The notes: generated by a model from the sequence alone, not told the origin. Positions 25,977 to 35,841 are shown, counted from the first letter of the stretch. The stretch is 51,306 nt of DNA from Tritrichomonas foetus (GCA_001839685.1 MLAK01000886.1:1-51306); one strand, 5' to 3'. Numbers and translations are program-made.

Positions 25977-28658
25977 ATGCGAACCCGAAGAAGTTTAAAT
26001 TCTATCAATGATATCCAAAAGAAGACAGTACTTTCGCCATTACGATCACCTAAGAAAAAGAAAGTTGAACCATTTCACCCAAAATACATTCGCGTTTCTC
26101 CAAAACCATCAATGATATCCACAACGACAGCGACACACCATCGAATATCGAAAGAAGAATTCACTTCAATGCTTGAAATTCCAGAGCCATCATCATCTGA
26201 GCCATCGCTTTTAGGACAATCGCTTTTTGACTTATCAATCGAACTTCGCTCATTGGACGATGTTTTAAACCAGATTATTAACTTCAGATTGAATGCTCCA
26301 CTATCGCTTTACAGTTACGCCTCGTTGATTGAACTCATACACGTTTCCGTTCAATGCCCGCCAGATGCAGTATTATTATTATTGTCAGTTGGTGGAAGAA
26401 TGATTACAAAAATGAATTATGCACAACCAAAATATTTACGCGAATTGATTAAATTCACCAAATATTTAATTCGGAGTAAGTTTTTTTATGTGTCTTACGG
26501 GAAGAACCAGCCAAAGCCCCAAAGAAAATTGGTAAGGCTTCTCAAACTTTTCGAGCAACATTTGACAATACCGCCACATGGAAAGGAAGGAACGTTTGAC
26601 ACAAGGAAAATTGAAGAATTAATGAATCGAAATCGAAAGAGAAATGAACAGAAATTGAAAAAAGAACTAAAGAGAAGAATGAATGCATTAAATAAGAGTA
26701 ATCAGAAAAGTAGTGTTAGGTCTGAAATCTATGACGACATTGATAAAACAGAAATTATGGATGATTTTGATGATATTGAATGGAGTTTGGGTCAAAAGTC
26801 TAAAACATTAATAAGTTCTGATAAATTGTTGAGTTCAAGTAACGACCAATTTTTCAAATTTGGTAAAGATGATTCATTTGATGATACTAATGAGTTTTCC
26901 AAGCAAAAGACAATAAATACTATTAGTGAAATTAACAAAGAATATTCAGATAAAAATGAAAAATCTCGAAATGATGATTCATTCGATGACACAAATCATA
27001 TCAGTTTTAGTTATAGTTCAATAAAAAGAAACAAATATGATAATGATTCTGTAAACGATAAATACAGCAAAAATAATAATCACAATTACAGTCATCATGA
27101 TAATCATAATAATAATAACAGTAGCAGTGACATTTATAGAATTAGCGATTATATGAAAAATTTCAGTGATATATTATCAAGCAAGGAGGGCGATAAAAAT
27201 GTTCACAATAGTGAATATTCAGATGATAACGTTGATAACAACAAGAAAAATCATCAAAATACAGAGAATCTCAATAGCAGCGATCACAATAGTGAATATT
27301 CAGATGATAACGTTGATAACAACAAGAAAAATCATCAAAATACAGAGAATCTCAATAGCAGCGATCACAATAGTGAATATTCAGATGATAACGTTGATAA
27401 CAACAAGAAAAATCATCAAAATACAGAGAATCTCAATAGCAGCGATCACAATAGTGAATATTCAGATGATAACGTTGATAACAACAAGAAAAATCATCAA
27501 AATACAGAGAATCTCAATAGCAGCGATCACAATAGTGAATATTCAGATGATAACGTTGATAACAACAAGAAAAATCATCAAAATACAGAGAATCTCAATA
27601 GCAGCGATCACAATAGTGAATATTCAGATGATAACGTTGATAACAACAAGAAAAATCATCAAAATACAGAGAATCTCAATAGCAGCGATCACAATAGTGA
27701 TGAAAATAATGAAAACGGCGATATTGAAAATCAAAACTTAGAAGAAAATTACATTTTTGACGAAAAACATGATTTTGACCATCATAACCGAAATAATTCT
27801 TATAGTTATCGCATTAAAAATGATGGAAAACATGACAATCCAAAAACTGATAAAAACTCGAATTCTTTAGATGACAATATAATTGCATTAGCCAAAATCA
27901 ACAATAAATTACGAAATATAGATAATATTAAAAAAGTTCCCAAACCACCGGTGAATCCCAAAGAATACAATCTTAATCAAAGCCATCAGAAAAACGATAC
28001 AAATTATAAAAATCTTTCCCTTTCACAAGGTCATAGCTCCTTTACAAGTAGTGCAGACGACATAATTCGTGGGTTAATAAGTAGTACAGATGATCTAATT
28101 AAAGGATTAATTGGTAGTAACGCTTTATTTAATGATGACTTAAATAGGCACATGTTGAGTAACTCTGATGCAAGATCAACTCATAGTGTCATTTCAAATT
28201 TATCTGAAAGTGTCCAAATGCATTTAGATATATCACCAAGTGATAATTTCATGAGGCCATCCTCTTACGCACCTGAAGATTATGTATTTGATGATGAAGA
28301 AACAGAAAATATAAAACTTGCGGATATCAGTGGGAAATTTTTGCCAAGTATTGAAAGATTCTTTTTATCAAATGATACAATTTATGAGAGACGTGAAAAA
28401 GGATCAAAGAGACTTCAAACGTTAACACCTGAACAAAGAAAACAAATTAGTGACCTTGCTAAACTCTTTGTTAATTGGAAAACTGCTTACGCTTCTTCAC
28501 AAGTTGTTTGGAATGTCATGAAAACTGATGAGAATTTTGATATTGATGTTTTATTGTCTCAAATTCCGGTTTCTTATGGCGACTTTTTAATTGAAGCATT
28601 AAAAACATTTGCACAACAAGAAGGAATTCATATCAAAGATATTGTTAACCAACTGTAA
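25977..28658 (+). CDS. Unknown Asn/Asp-rich protein with six identical 27-residue repeats
   Basis: An 893-residue protein of unknown family. Residues 1-45 are basic, with a PKKKKVE nuclear-localisation-like signal. About 75-200 form a helical domain. A long Asn/Asp/Ser/Lys-rich disordered region follows, in which residues 410-571 are six exact tandem copies of a 27-residue unit that begins HNSEYSDDN and ends NLNSSD. The C-terminal 150 residues (about 745-893) look folded and helical, with a conserved-looking LTPEQRKQISDLAK segment. Two short serine-rich repeats with DDIIRGLI and DDLIKGLI appear near 695-715. The two folded ends suggest a real scaffold or nuclear protein; no function can be assigned. 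Confidence 0.75.
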   Translation: MRTRRSLNSINDIQKKTVLSPLRSPKKKKVEPFHPKYIRVSPKPSMISTTTATHHRISKEEFTSMLEIPEPSSSEPSLLGQSLFDLSIELRSLDDVLNQIINFRLNAPLSLYSYASLIELIHVSVQCPPDAVLLLLSVGGRMITKMNYAQPKYLRELIKFTKYLIRSKFFYVSYGKNQPKPQRKLVRLLKLFEQHLTIPPHGKEGTFDTRKIEELMNRNRKRNEQKLKKELKRRMNALNKSNQKSSVRSEIYDDIDKTEIMDDFDDIEWSLGQKSKTLISSDKLLSSSNDQFFKFGKDDSFDDTNEFSKQKTINTISEINKEYSDKNEKSRNDDSFDDTNHISFSYSSIKRNKYDNDSVNDKYSKNNNHNYSHHDNHNNNNSSSDIYRISDYMKNFSDILSSKEGDKNVHNSEYSDDNVDNNKKNHQNTENLNSSDHNSEYSDDNVDNNKKNHQNTENLNSSDHNSEYSDDNVDNNKKNHQNTENLNSSDHNSEYSDDNVDNNKKNHQNTENLNSSDHNSEYSDDNVDNNKKNHQNTENLNSSDHNSEYSDDNVDNNKKNHQNTENLNSSDHNSDENNENGDIENQNLEENYIFDEKHDFDHHNRNNSYSYRIKNDGKHDNPKTDKNSNSLDDNIIALAKINNKLRNIDNIKKVPKPPVNPKEYNLNQSHQKNDTNYKNLSLSQGHSSFTSSADDIIRGLISSTDDLIKGLIGSNALFNDDLNRHMLSNSDARSTHSVISNLSESVQMHLDISPSDNFMRPSSYAPEDYVFDDEETENIKLADISGKFLPSIERFFLSNDTIYERREKGSKRLQTLTPEQRKQISDLAKLFVNWKTAYASSQVVWNVMKTDENFDIDVLLSQIPVSYGDFLIEALKTFAQQEGIHIKDIVNQL
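27204..27689 (+). repeat. Six perfect 81-bp tandem coding repeats
   Basis: Six copies of an 81-base unit (27 codons) follow one another with no nucleotide difference, including at third codon positions. A partial seventh copy (CACAATAGTGA) starts at 27690. Because the unit is divisible by three, a second frame stays open through it (27166-27741), but that frame is a by-product. Confidence 0.95.
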
Positions 28659-28967
28659 TGATTTTGTTTATTATATAATATATTATAAATTGTTTGAAAT
28701 TTACCAATTCTGTTTTTCCTTTTTTGATCTGCTCTTTCTCTTATATTTTCATGTTAATATTCATATTTATTTCATCTTGTTCCATTGCAAAAATAAAAAC
28801 AACTTTTTTTATTACAAAAAACTTTTTCGATACTTTGTAATTTGTCCTGTCTGAAATATCAACAAACAAAAGGCATAGAAAGATAGAACCCAAAGAAAGA
28901 ATAAGAGATATTTGGTTATATATAATATTTATTAAATCAATAATGAAAATCAATCAAAAAATTTACA
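28659..28967. other. Short intergenic region between convergent genes
   Basis: AT-rich 3' space of the repeat protein (plus) and the Nup35-like gene (minus). Overlapping low-complexity frames on both strands show no family likeness. Confidence 0.6.
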
Positions 28968-29630
28968 TCAATGGAACAATGAATAGAAAATTGACGGAAT
29001 AGTCCCTTGTTTCCTTGGTATATCTTGCTCACCAAGAACGAACTCTCTGAATAATGTCAGGTAGCTCTTATTTTCGAAAGGTATTGTTGTCAAATTTTCA
29101 TCTAACGGTGGAATCTTAAACAGTGATTCCGGTTTGCCGGATTTGTTAGCTTTCTTGTCTGGTATTGGCTCACATTCCTCTTTTTGGAAATATCCCATAA
29201 AGCACCCAACAATCAAATGTGGTGCAATTTGAATGGTTGGTTTTATGCAATCAATATTTTCTATATTCGTATCAAAAATGGCAATGATCCAGTTTCCGTG
29301 AGAAAAGTTTGTTCCGCCTTCTACGTAGTTTGGATTGAGTCCGTGCTTTTGGAAATATTCTTGAACAAGATCGAATTGATGAGGTAAAACGCCGATTATG
29401 GAAAGCGCATTTTTTGAAGCTTTCGCAAGCGGATTAGACACGCGATTTATTTGGTCGTCATATATCGAAGCTTGTGGTAAGTGAATATCGCTCTGTAATT
29501 GATCGTCATCATGATAAAAAATCTTTGCTTTTTTGGCTTTTTGTTTGGCAACAGAGCTGTCATGTTGTCCTTCTGGTCGCTGACGTTTTAACCTTTCTGG
29601 AAGAGAAAATATGAAGGATCCAAAACTCAT
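28968..29630 (-). CDS. Nucleoporin Nup35/Nup53-like protein (MPPN/RRM-type domain)
   Basis: A 220-residue protein with one folded domain at about 73-150 resembling the MPPN (Nup35-type RRM) domain. It starts with an ALSIIGVLPHQFDLVQEYFQ strand-loop-helix, continues with SHGNWIIAIFDT (the NW strand that is conserved in the family) and ends with a HLIVGCFMGY strand in place of the usual IMIGV. Nup35/53 sits in the inner ring of the nuclear pore. The N-terminus is basic and carries an ERLKRQRPEG stretch. The C-terminus ends in an aromatic FYSLFH that might mimic the membrane-binding amphipathic helix of Nup53. The assignment is from motif likeness only. Confidence 0.58.
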   Translation of the reverse strand: MSFGSFIFSLPERLKRQRPEGQHDSSVAKQKAKKAKIFYHDDDQLQSDIHLPQASIYDDQINRVSNPLAKASKNALSIIGVLPHQFDLVQEYFQKHGLNPNYVEGGTNFSHGNWIIAIFDTNIENIDCIKPTIQIAPHLIVGCFMGYFQKEECEPIPDKKANKSGKPESLFKIPPLDENLTTIPFENKSYLTLFREFVLGEQDIPRKQGTIPSIFYSLFH

Positions 29631-29869
29631 GAAGCTTCTAAACTTTTTGTTTACTTTATTTTATCACTATTTATAACCATTTCCTTAATAATAAATTATA
29701 ACCACTTTGTTTTCATTAATCTTAATATTTTGATTAACAGGCTGTTATCGAACTTTAAACAAACATATTATTAATTAATAACAATATATAATGAAGTAAG
29801 GTTTCATAACCTCGAGTAAGCATTTTTAAATGTTCCAATTTCAATGATATCATTGATATTATCAACCAT

Positions 29870-29912
<43 letters not shown>

Positions 29913-30098
29913 AAATCAATAAATTCATTGAAAAAGTCAAATATTATTTCAATAATATTTATCAAATCTCTCCGCTTTTTGATGGAATTATAGTTATCAT
30001 CTAAAAACTTAGGAATATGTTATGAAAAAGTTCAACATACGTTATCAAAAAGCCGCCTATGATCGAATAAAAATAAGCATTTCGAAAAAACTCAACAA
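29631..30098. other. Divergent intergenic region with poly-T tract
   Basis: Promoter space between the Nup35-like gene (minus) and the ArfGAP gene (plus). A 35-base T run lies at 29877-29911. No gene is seen. Confidence 0.65.
29877..29911. repeat. Poly-T homopolymer, 35 bases
   Basis: An uninterrupted T run; a second long homopolymer in this window after that at 8400-8458. Confidence 0.9.
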
Positions 30099-32355
30099 AT
30101 GGAAGATCAAGTCGATTTCTTAAATCTCCCACCACTTCATACCAACTCTCTCACTAATAGATTGAATCTCATTCTACAACTCAAAGAACATATCAACTAC
30201 ACGACCGAAACATTCGAGCAATATTCTGACGTCGGTTTAAATCTTTGTAAATGCATGGAAAAATTGTCCGGATCATTTACTTGCTATCAAGAATTCCAAA
30301 GTGATCCAACACTCAGAAGTATCTCAAATTTATTGGATTCGTTCCAATCAACGCTAAAGAACCATTACCTTCAAATCGAAGATCTTATAATCAAACCGCT
30401 TATAAAATTCGTGAAAACAGACATTCGGGAAGCCGAAGAAAAAGCTAAACGCGCGAATCAAAATGTTGACAATTATTTCAGAAATGTTGAAAATTATGTT
30501 GCGCTTAAAAAGAAAAATACAAATGAACTTCAAGAAATTGAAGGAAGATTAATGGCTTCGCACTGGCAGGCTGTTGAATCTGATTTTTCATTCCATCGTG
30601 CACTCGACCTTGTTGAAAGGAAAAAACTTATCGAAATTACAGCAACAGTATGTTTTCTTGAATCTGCTGTTTTAAATGGAAATCCAAAAATCTTGAAAAT
30701 CATTATTTTGTACCAAAAAAAAAACTTTTCTTCATAACTAATTACAAAATCATCATACTTCATCACAAAATTTTATCTAAGATAGTTTCATATATAACAA
30801 AAGTTCACATTCTAAATTTAAAGAATATATGAGTGATAATTAAATGAGAAAGAATCATCATGATTTATTTTTGGTACAAATAATGATTTTCAAGATATTT
30901 GAGTTTACATTTAAAATGTCATTTTCATTTTAATTTTTTAGAAAATCTAACACACAGTTTCTAGCATTTATTAATCTTGCAGGCGTTTCATTTAAACAAT
31001 GTAATTTTGATTTCGAACAAACTCAATCTGCATTTTCTGCCCTCCAGCAATGCCTCCCAGAGTCTACAAAAGAAATCAAAACTTACCAAACCAGTACTCT
31101 GAACTATTGCAGGTCTCTTGAAGAGTATCATGCGCTTTTCTGGCAAAGGCTTCACATTCCATTCACCGCAACAAGTGCGATCGATCACGAAGGCTTTCTT
31201 TGGAAGAAAGGAAGTGGCTTTACCAAATCATGGCAAAAAAGATACTTTGTGTGTCATAATGGTGAACTTTCTTATTATCACGGTGCAGAAGATAGTGATC
31301 GACCACAAGGTGTTCTTCCTCTTTTATTAACCAGCGTTAAACCAATTCGAGATTCTGAACGAAGATTTACTTTCACTATCATATCACAAGCAAAAACTTA
31401 CACATTACAAGCACTCACTGAATGGGATATGTATGAATGGATGGCAGTAATTCAGAATAACATTCAATATTTGTTGGATCGTACTGATCTTGATGGAAAC
31501 ACGCATAATGATTCATCTAAAGATATGATAAATATCCAAAATATGGAAGATAATAAAGTTTGTGCTGATTGTGGACTTGAAAAGCCAAGTTGGTGTTGTA
31601 TTAATTGGGGAACATGTATTTGTATCCATTGTTCTGGTGTTCATCGATCATTGACAACTACTGTATCAAAAGTTCGATCACTAACTCTTGATAAACTTGA
31701 TAGATTTACGACCAAGCTTGTTAAAGAAATAAGTAATGTTCATGCAAACTCAGTTCTTGAAGGAAACTTCAAAAATGCCAAAAAACTTGCAATAGATTGC
31801 TCTAAAGATGAAAGAGAATCTTATATTAAAGATAAATATTACGATTGCAAATTCGTCGATGATTCCGAAGAAATTGATATGACAAAGGCCATCATGGAAA
31901 GTGACTTAAATACTGTTTATAAAGGCATTTGTATTTATAAGAAACATCATGGTCCTGACCCATCTGGTTACACTTGGCTTCATCTTGCTGCATCTGTTGG
32001 TGATCCAATTATTACTTTACTTCTTGCTTATAACATGGATTCTGTCCTGGATGAAGGTGGATGGTCACCATTATCTTATGCAGCTTTTTATGGTAATGCT
32101 GAAGCTGCTGAAGCACTTTTGAATGCAGGATCGAATCCAAACTTGTCTAAAATTGCTCATCCTTATTTTGTCGCAAAAAGTGGGCAGAATCAAAGTATTG
32201 CTGCAATGTTTATGCCATATTGGTCAGGAAGTACAACAATACCACCGAAGGAATTAAAACCGCCAGTCGAATTGCAAGGTGGAAAGTCAAGCATCAATCA
32301 CCAATTCTTAAGATGTGCAACTTTGAACATTTTAGGAAAGCTTACTCAGACATAA
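30099..32355 (+). CDS. ACAP-type ArfGAP (BAR-PH-ArfGAP-ankyrin), two exons
   Basis: Exon 1 is 30099-30647 and exon 2 is 30958-32355, joined in phase 0 to encode 648 residues. Order of domains: BAR-type coiled helices (about 1-250), PH domain beginning EGFLWKKGSGF at residue 261 (to about 360), ArfGAP zinc finger with C385, C388, C405, C408 (C-x2-C-x16-C-x2-C) and the catalytic arginine finger R413 in CSGVHRSL, then two to three ankyrin repeats (about 450-580). This is the ACAP/ASAP-like plan; such proteins sense curved membranes and stimulate GTP hydrolysis by Arf on endosomes. Read without splicing the first frame ends at 30737, and the rest of the PH domain would have no start codon. The stop is TAA. 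Confidence 0.93.
30648..30957 (+). other. Spliceosomal intron, 310 nt
   Basis: It begins GTATGT (30648-30653) and ends TCTAACACACAG (30946-30957), which carries the combined branch-point and 3' splice signal of trichomonads (ACTAACACACAG, one mismatch). Removing it joins residue 183 to a continuous frame that runs through the rest of the BAR-PH linker into the PH domain. The intron contains in-frame stops. Confidence 0.93.
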
Positions 32356-32677
32356 TTTTGCATATCTTATTTTTGAAATTATTAATTTTTAGTTATTGAT
32401 ATTAATATCATATATTAATATTATTTTGCTTTTATTGATTTTATAAAATTAATAGAGTTGACATTAATGTTTCCATAATTATTTATTATCACTTTTTGTT
32501 TTTCAACTTCCATAACATTTTAATGTATTCTTTATTCTTTCACTTTATTGTTTTTAATTATCAGAGTAAGTTGTAAAGTGCAAACTCTTATATTGAAGTG
32601 GGTTTTCATTCTTAGTGATTTTTACTTGATGAAGAAAATACGATAAATTTCAATTGAATTATTGATCGTCAGCTTTA
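32356..32677. other. Short AT-rich intergenic region
   Basis: Spacer between two plus-strand genes; nothing but AT-rich sequence is seen. Confidence 0.6.
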
Positions 32678-33193
32678 ATGACACGAAAACATATCTCTGA
32701 ATTTGATGAAGAATCAAGAAAAATTCATGAAGATTATATGCGGAAAGCTTTAAAAGTAGCTGATGATGCTTTCAATGAGAGAGAAGTTGCAGTTGGCTGC
32801 ATTATTATATATAATGATGAAATTGTTGCTTTTGGTGGCAACAAAACGAATGCTGAAAATGATGCAACAAGGCATGCTGAACTTGTTTCTTTTGATATGC
32901 TCAAAAAAAATCATCCTTCGAATTATTTGGATATTATTCATAATTCGACTTTATATGTAACTTGTGAGCCGTGCATCATGTGTGCTAGTGCTATCAAAAT
33001 GATGGGTGTCCCAAAAGTTGTTTATGGATGCTTGAATGATCGATTTGGAGGATGCGGTTCAGTTTTTGATATTCACACTGAAAAGGTGATGCCAAAACTT
33101 CCAAGCTATGATTGCATTTATGGTGTTCTTGAAGAGGAGGCTGTCGAAATGCTGAGAAGATTTTATGGAAGACCAAATCCAAAAACAGAATAA
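32678..33193 (+). CDS. tRNA adenosine deaminase, ADAT2 type
   Basis: ADAT2 is the catalytic subunit of the heterodimer that converts A34 to inosine in tRNA anticodons. The 171-residue product shows the deaminase zinc site: H66-A-E68 in ATRHAEL with the proton-shuttle glutamate, and P98-C99-x2-C102 in CEPCIMC. The following VVYGCLNDRFGGCGSV segment is the ADAT2/TadA signature. Length equals the family norm. Its partner ADAT3 is not in the window. It sits downstream of the ArfGAP gene on the same strand, separated by 322 bases. The ATG lies in AGCTTTAATG without a clear initiator. Confidence 0.93.
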   Translation: MTRKHISEFDEESRKIHEDYMRKALKVADDAFNEREVAVGCIIIYNDEIVAFGGNKTNAENDATRHAELVSFDMLKKNHPSNYLDIIHNSTLYVTCEPCIMCASAIKMMGVPKVVYGCLNDRFGGCGSVFDIHTEKVMPKLPSYDCIYGVLEEEAVEMLRRFYGRPNPKTE

Positions 33194-33778
33194 TCATCAT
33201 GAATTCCTTTCATTATTTGTTATTTAAAGTATATAAATTAATGATTTAAATCTTAGATTTTTTTTCACCAAAATAATATCTCTTCTCATTGTTTTAGCAG
33301 AAATGGCACCACTCATTTTATCTGAACTCGAAATTAATGATGAAATAAAAGCTAAACTTCATTTCCTAACGTTTATAAAACTGCATCACTGAAAATGCAA
33401 TCATTCGTTTTCCAAACTTTAATTTGAGCAAATGTTGATCTTTCGAAGAAGAAGGTAGAAATATCGGCACCTGTTCCTTGCTGATAGTTGACTTAATTTG
33501 AATGAAGTTTCTGACCATGTTTTACAACTTTCATAAGAAGATGAAATTCACCAAGTTCAAGTTCGTGAAAAGGAACATTGAGCTAAATAAATCATTGACA
33601 AGTTTTCCAAGACCATAATATCAAATGAATGAAATGTGAACTTTCATAAAAGAAGTTGATATCAAGTAGTAGGCAAAGATTGATCATCAGTTATAACTCA
33701 TGATATTATTTCTATCCTTTAAGATTCTACAAAAAATGTTGCTGAACGTAGAGTATGATTTTTTTTTTTTTTTTAATA
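33194..33778. other. Intergenic region left of the mariner element
   Basis: No intact gene. A 29-codon frame starts at 33303, and the following sequence has stretches of gene-like composition interrupted by stops, so it may be a decayed gene fragment. A 16-base T run (33759-33774) ends near the mariner boundary. Confidence 0.45.
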
Positions 33779-33806
33779 TAGGGTGTCCGGTAATGTGATG
33801 TCACTA
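33779..33806. repeat. Left terminal inverted repeat of the mariner
   Basis: It matches the reverse complement of 35041-35068 except for four consecutive mismatched bases at 33791-33794 (TAAT against AGGC). The inner part reads GTGATGTCACTA. Confidence 0.9.
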
Positions 33807-33854
33807 AGTATAATAAAGTCATTTCTAATAAGTNATTTTTTATTGATAAGTATT

Positions 33855-34865
33855 TCAAAATATGTAGTCTCCATTGGCATCAATAACTTTTTTCAGTCTA
33901 TTTTGCCATTCTGCAAAAACTGAAAACAAAGTTTCCGATGGAATTTCATTGAAAATTTGGACTATTGTTTGAATCAAATGGCTTGGTGATTCAAAAACAA
34001 TTCCTTTAACTTTTTCTTTAATAGTTCCAAATAAAAAAAAGTCGCTAGGCGCCAAATCAGGTGAATATGCCGGATGTGGAACTGATTCTAGTGAGTTTTC
34101 ATTTATATATTTTTTGACAATTTTTGCCACATGAGGCTTTGCATTGTCATAATGAACAAATAATTTTTTATAATTATTCGAGTTTTTAAACTCAACAATT
34201 TTTGACATAATGGCTGTAATATAATATGCAGCATTAAACTTTTCATTTGGCGGCAAAACATCAATATGAATTATCCCATGAGGGTTCCAAAATACAGTCA
34301 CCATAAATTTAGTGATCTGAAACCCTGGATTTTGAATAGTTGGGATTACTGAGTTTTCAGGAATCCATTGTGTATTGAAATCAGTCTTGGAATAAAACCA
34401 AGACTCATCTCCTGTTATTAAAAAGGTGAAATTAGTTTTTTGTTCTGCATTCAAAATTTTAAGAAGTTTTTTTGCCAATAAAACTCTATTGGCCTTTTGA
34501 TTTTCTGTTAGAATATGTGGCACCCATCGAAGATGCACATGTTTATACATTAATTTTGATGTTAAACGATCATAAATTGTCGATTTTGGTTCACCTAAAA
34601 CATTAGCAATATATCGACACGATGAATGTGGAAATTCGGTTAAAACATCTAAAATTTTCCAGTCAAGAATATCATAACTTTGGCACTTTTTCTCTTTTTT
34701 CACAGGCTGTGTGTTTTGACTTCTGTTCAGTTCTGCCATGACTCGGTAGATTTGTCTTTGAGACAAACATTTTTCTTTCAAGACACTCTTCATTTCTTCA
34801 TATATTTCTTTGCCCCTTTTTCCTTCAAGCTGCAGAAAAGTTATGATTGAATGTTGATCAATCAT
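33855..34865 (-). CDS. Mariner transposase, DD34D
   Basis: A 336-residue cut-and-paste transposase. The N-terminal 110 residues contain helix-turn-helix DNA-binding segments (SQRQIYRVMAEL and the PKSTIYDRL region). The catalytic domain has the triad D in TGDESWFY, D in HYDNAKPH and D in YSPDLAPSDFFLF, with exactly 34 residues between the second and third aspartates, the mariner DD34D spacing. The length (about 340) is normal and no stop or frameshift interrupts it. Trichomonas vaginalis carries a mariner family (Tvmar1), and this may be a relative; that cannot be settled by eye. The ATG at 34865 lies about 200 bases inside the right end. Confidence 0.95.
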   Translation of the reverse strand: MIDQHSIITFLQLEGKRGKEIYEEMKSVLKEKCLSQRQIYRVMAELNRSQNTQPVKKEKKCQSYDILDWKILDVLTEFPHSSCRYIANVLGEPKSTIYDRLTSKLMYKHVHLRWVPHILTENQKANRVLLAKKLLKILNAEQKTNFTFLITGDESWFYSKTDFNTQWIPENSVIPTIQNPGFQITKFMVTVFWNPHGIIHIDVLPPNEKFNAAYYITAIMSKIVEFKNSNNYKKLFVHYDNAKPHVAKIVKKYINENSLESVPHPAYSPDLAPSDFFLFGTIKEKVKGIVFESPSHLIQTIVQIFNEIPSETLFSVFAEWQNRLKKVIDANGDYIF

Positions 34866-35040
34866 TTTTTAATAAACGTGCATCGTGTACGTTTATAAAT
34901 TATTCTTTTTTTTTATGAAAAAGATTCTTTATCTCTATTTTCAGTCAAGAGAAAAAAAAATTGTTTTCAAAATTTTTATGTTAACATTGCATAGTTTATT
35001 ATTTATAAATATAATGTATTGATTTCACTTCTAATGTGGG

Positions 35041-35068
35041 TAGTGACATCACGCCTCCGGACACCCTA
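35041..35068. repeat. Right terminal inverted repeat of the mariner
   Basis: Partner of 33779-33806; it reads TAGTGACATCAC, four unmatched bases, then CCGGACACCCTA. It is followed by the TA target dinucleotide. Confidence 0.9.
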
Positions 35069-35191
35069 TATGATGTTTTCCCCATTCAAGTTTAAAGTTT
35101 TCAATTTGATCTTCTGGAACATTATGCCATGATTCTTTTGTTAGTGTTTTACCTTCTTCATCTGTAATACTTTCATTTTCATACCAACGAT
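35069..35191 (-). pseudogene. Partial duplicate of the neighbouring MLF-like gene
   Basis: This 123-base segment is identical to 35280-35402, an internal part of the gene to the right, in the same orientation. It encodes the same stretch (RWYENESITDEEGK to LEWGKHH) and is cut at one side by the mariner and at the other by an ambiguous base at 35192. It is either a true tandem partial duplication or an assembly join between two alleles or paralogues, one carrying the transposon. Confidence 0.85.
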
Positions 35192-35192
35192 N

Positions 35193-35841
35193 CTGTTTTC
35201 TGATTAGATGTTGAATCATGTGTTGAATCAGATGAAGGTTCTTGTTGAGTATTTGATGTTAATTGTGCATAATTTTTATTATGATGTTTTCCCCATTCAA
35301 GTTTAAAGTTTTCAATTTGATCTTCTGGAACATTATGCCATGATTCTTTTGTTAGTGTTTTACCTTCTTCATCTGTAATACTTTCATTTTCATACCAACG
35401 ATCTCCAAGACGTCTTCTTTGTGTAACATGAACTTTACCTTCGGAATCTGTTAAACGTTCACGATGTTCTTCAACATAATTATGTCCATCATATCTTGAT
35501 TTTCCTTCATAATAATAAATGTTTCTAAATGGATTTTGATTTTGTTTCTTCTTTGTTTCTTTAGGAATATTATCTTCTTTTTTATCTTGTTCATTTTGTT
35601 TTCCTTCTACTTCTACTTCTACTTCTTCTTTTGAATCTTTTTGGACATTTTCTTCTTGTTGCTTTTCTGGTTGATCTTCTTTACTTTGATATTGTTGACG
35701 ATCTATCAATTCAAGTTCATCAAAAGCACGAAGTTGTCTCATANAGTTTAATAAGTAATGATCAACAACTGAGTATCTTGGACGATAATATACTGGTCTA
35801 TAACAGTAATCAATGAATGGTGTGTCAAAGAATCCAAACAT
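35193..35841 (-). CDS. Possible myeloid leukemia factor (MLF)-family protein, 3' end uncertain
   Basis: At least 216 residues starting with MFGFFDTPF at ATG 35841. An N-terminal Tyr/Arg-rich part is followed by a Glu/Lys/Gln-rich segment (about 45-100) and a conserved-looking block (about 105-195) with YYEGKSRYDGHNYVEEHRER, GKVHVTQRRRLGDRWYE and EDQIENFKLEWGKHH. The order of strands, the RRRLGDR motif and the final EW resemble the MLF family (MLF1/MLF2 and protist MLF), but the match is moderate. The coding frame contains an ambiguous base at 35744 and runs into another at 35192, beyond which the sequence is a duplicate of its own middle, so the true stop codon is not seen. Confidence 0.5.

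Larger units (their letters stand above)
33779..35068 (-). mobile_element. Mariner-family DNA transposon, apparently complete
   Basis: About 1.29 kb bounded by 28-bp terminal inverted repeats (TAGGGTGTCCGG at the left, CCGGACACCCTA at the right) and flanked on both sides by TA (33777-33778 and 35069-35070), the target duplicated by mariner/Tc1 elements. The interior holds one intact transposase frame on the minus strand. One ambiguous base (33834) lies near the left end outside the frame. Intact ends and frame suggest recent activity. Confidence 0.92.

Noticed and set aside
27166..27741. 191-codon open frame in a second plus-strand frame over the 81-bp repeats
   Set aside because: It is open only because the repeat length is divisible by three; the longer frame with folded ends is the real one.
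30648..30737. Extra 29-residue tail on the BAR-domain frame
   Set aside because: It is intron sequence; the frame continues properly only after splicing.
31249..32355. A separate ArfGAP gene starting at 31249
   Set aside because: That codon is GTG inside the PH domain; the upstream exon supplies the start of the domain.
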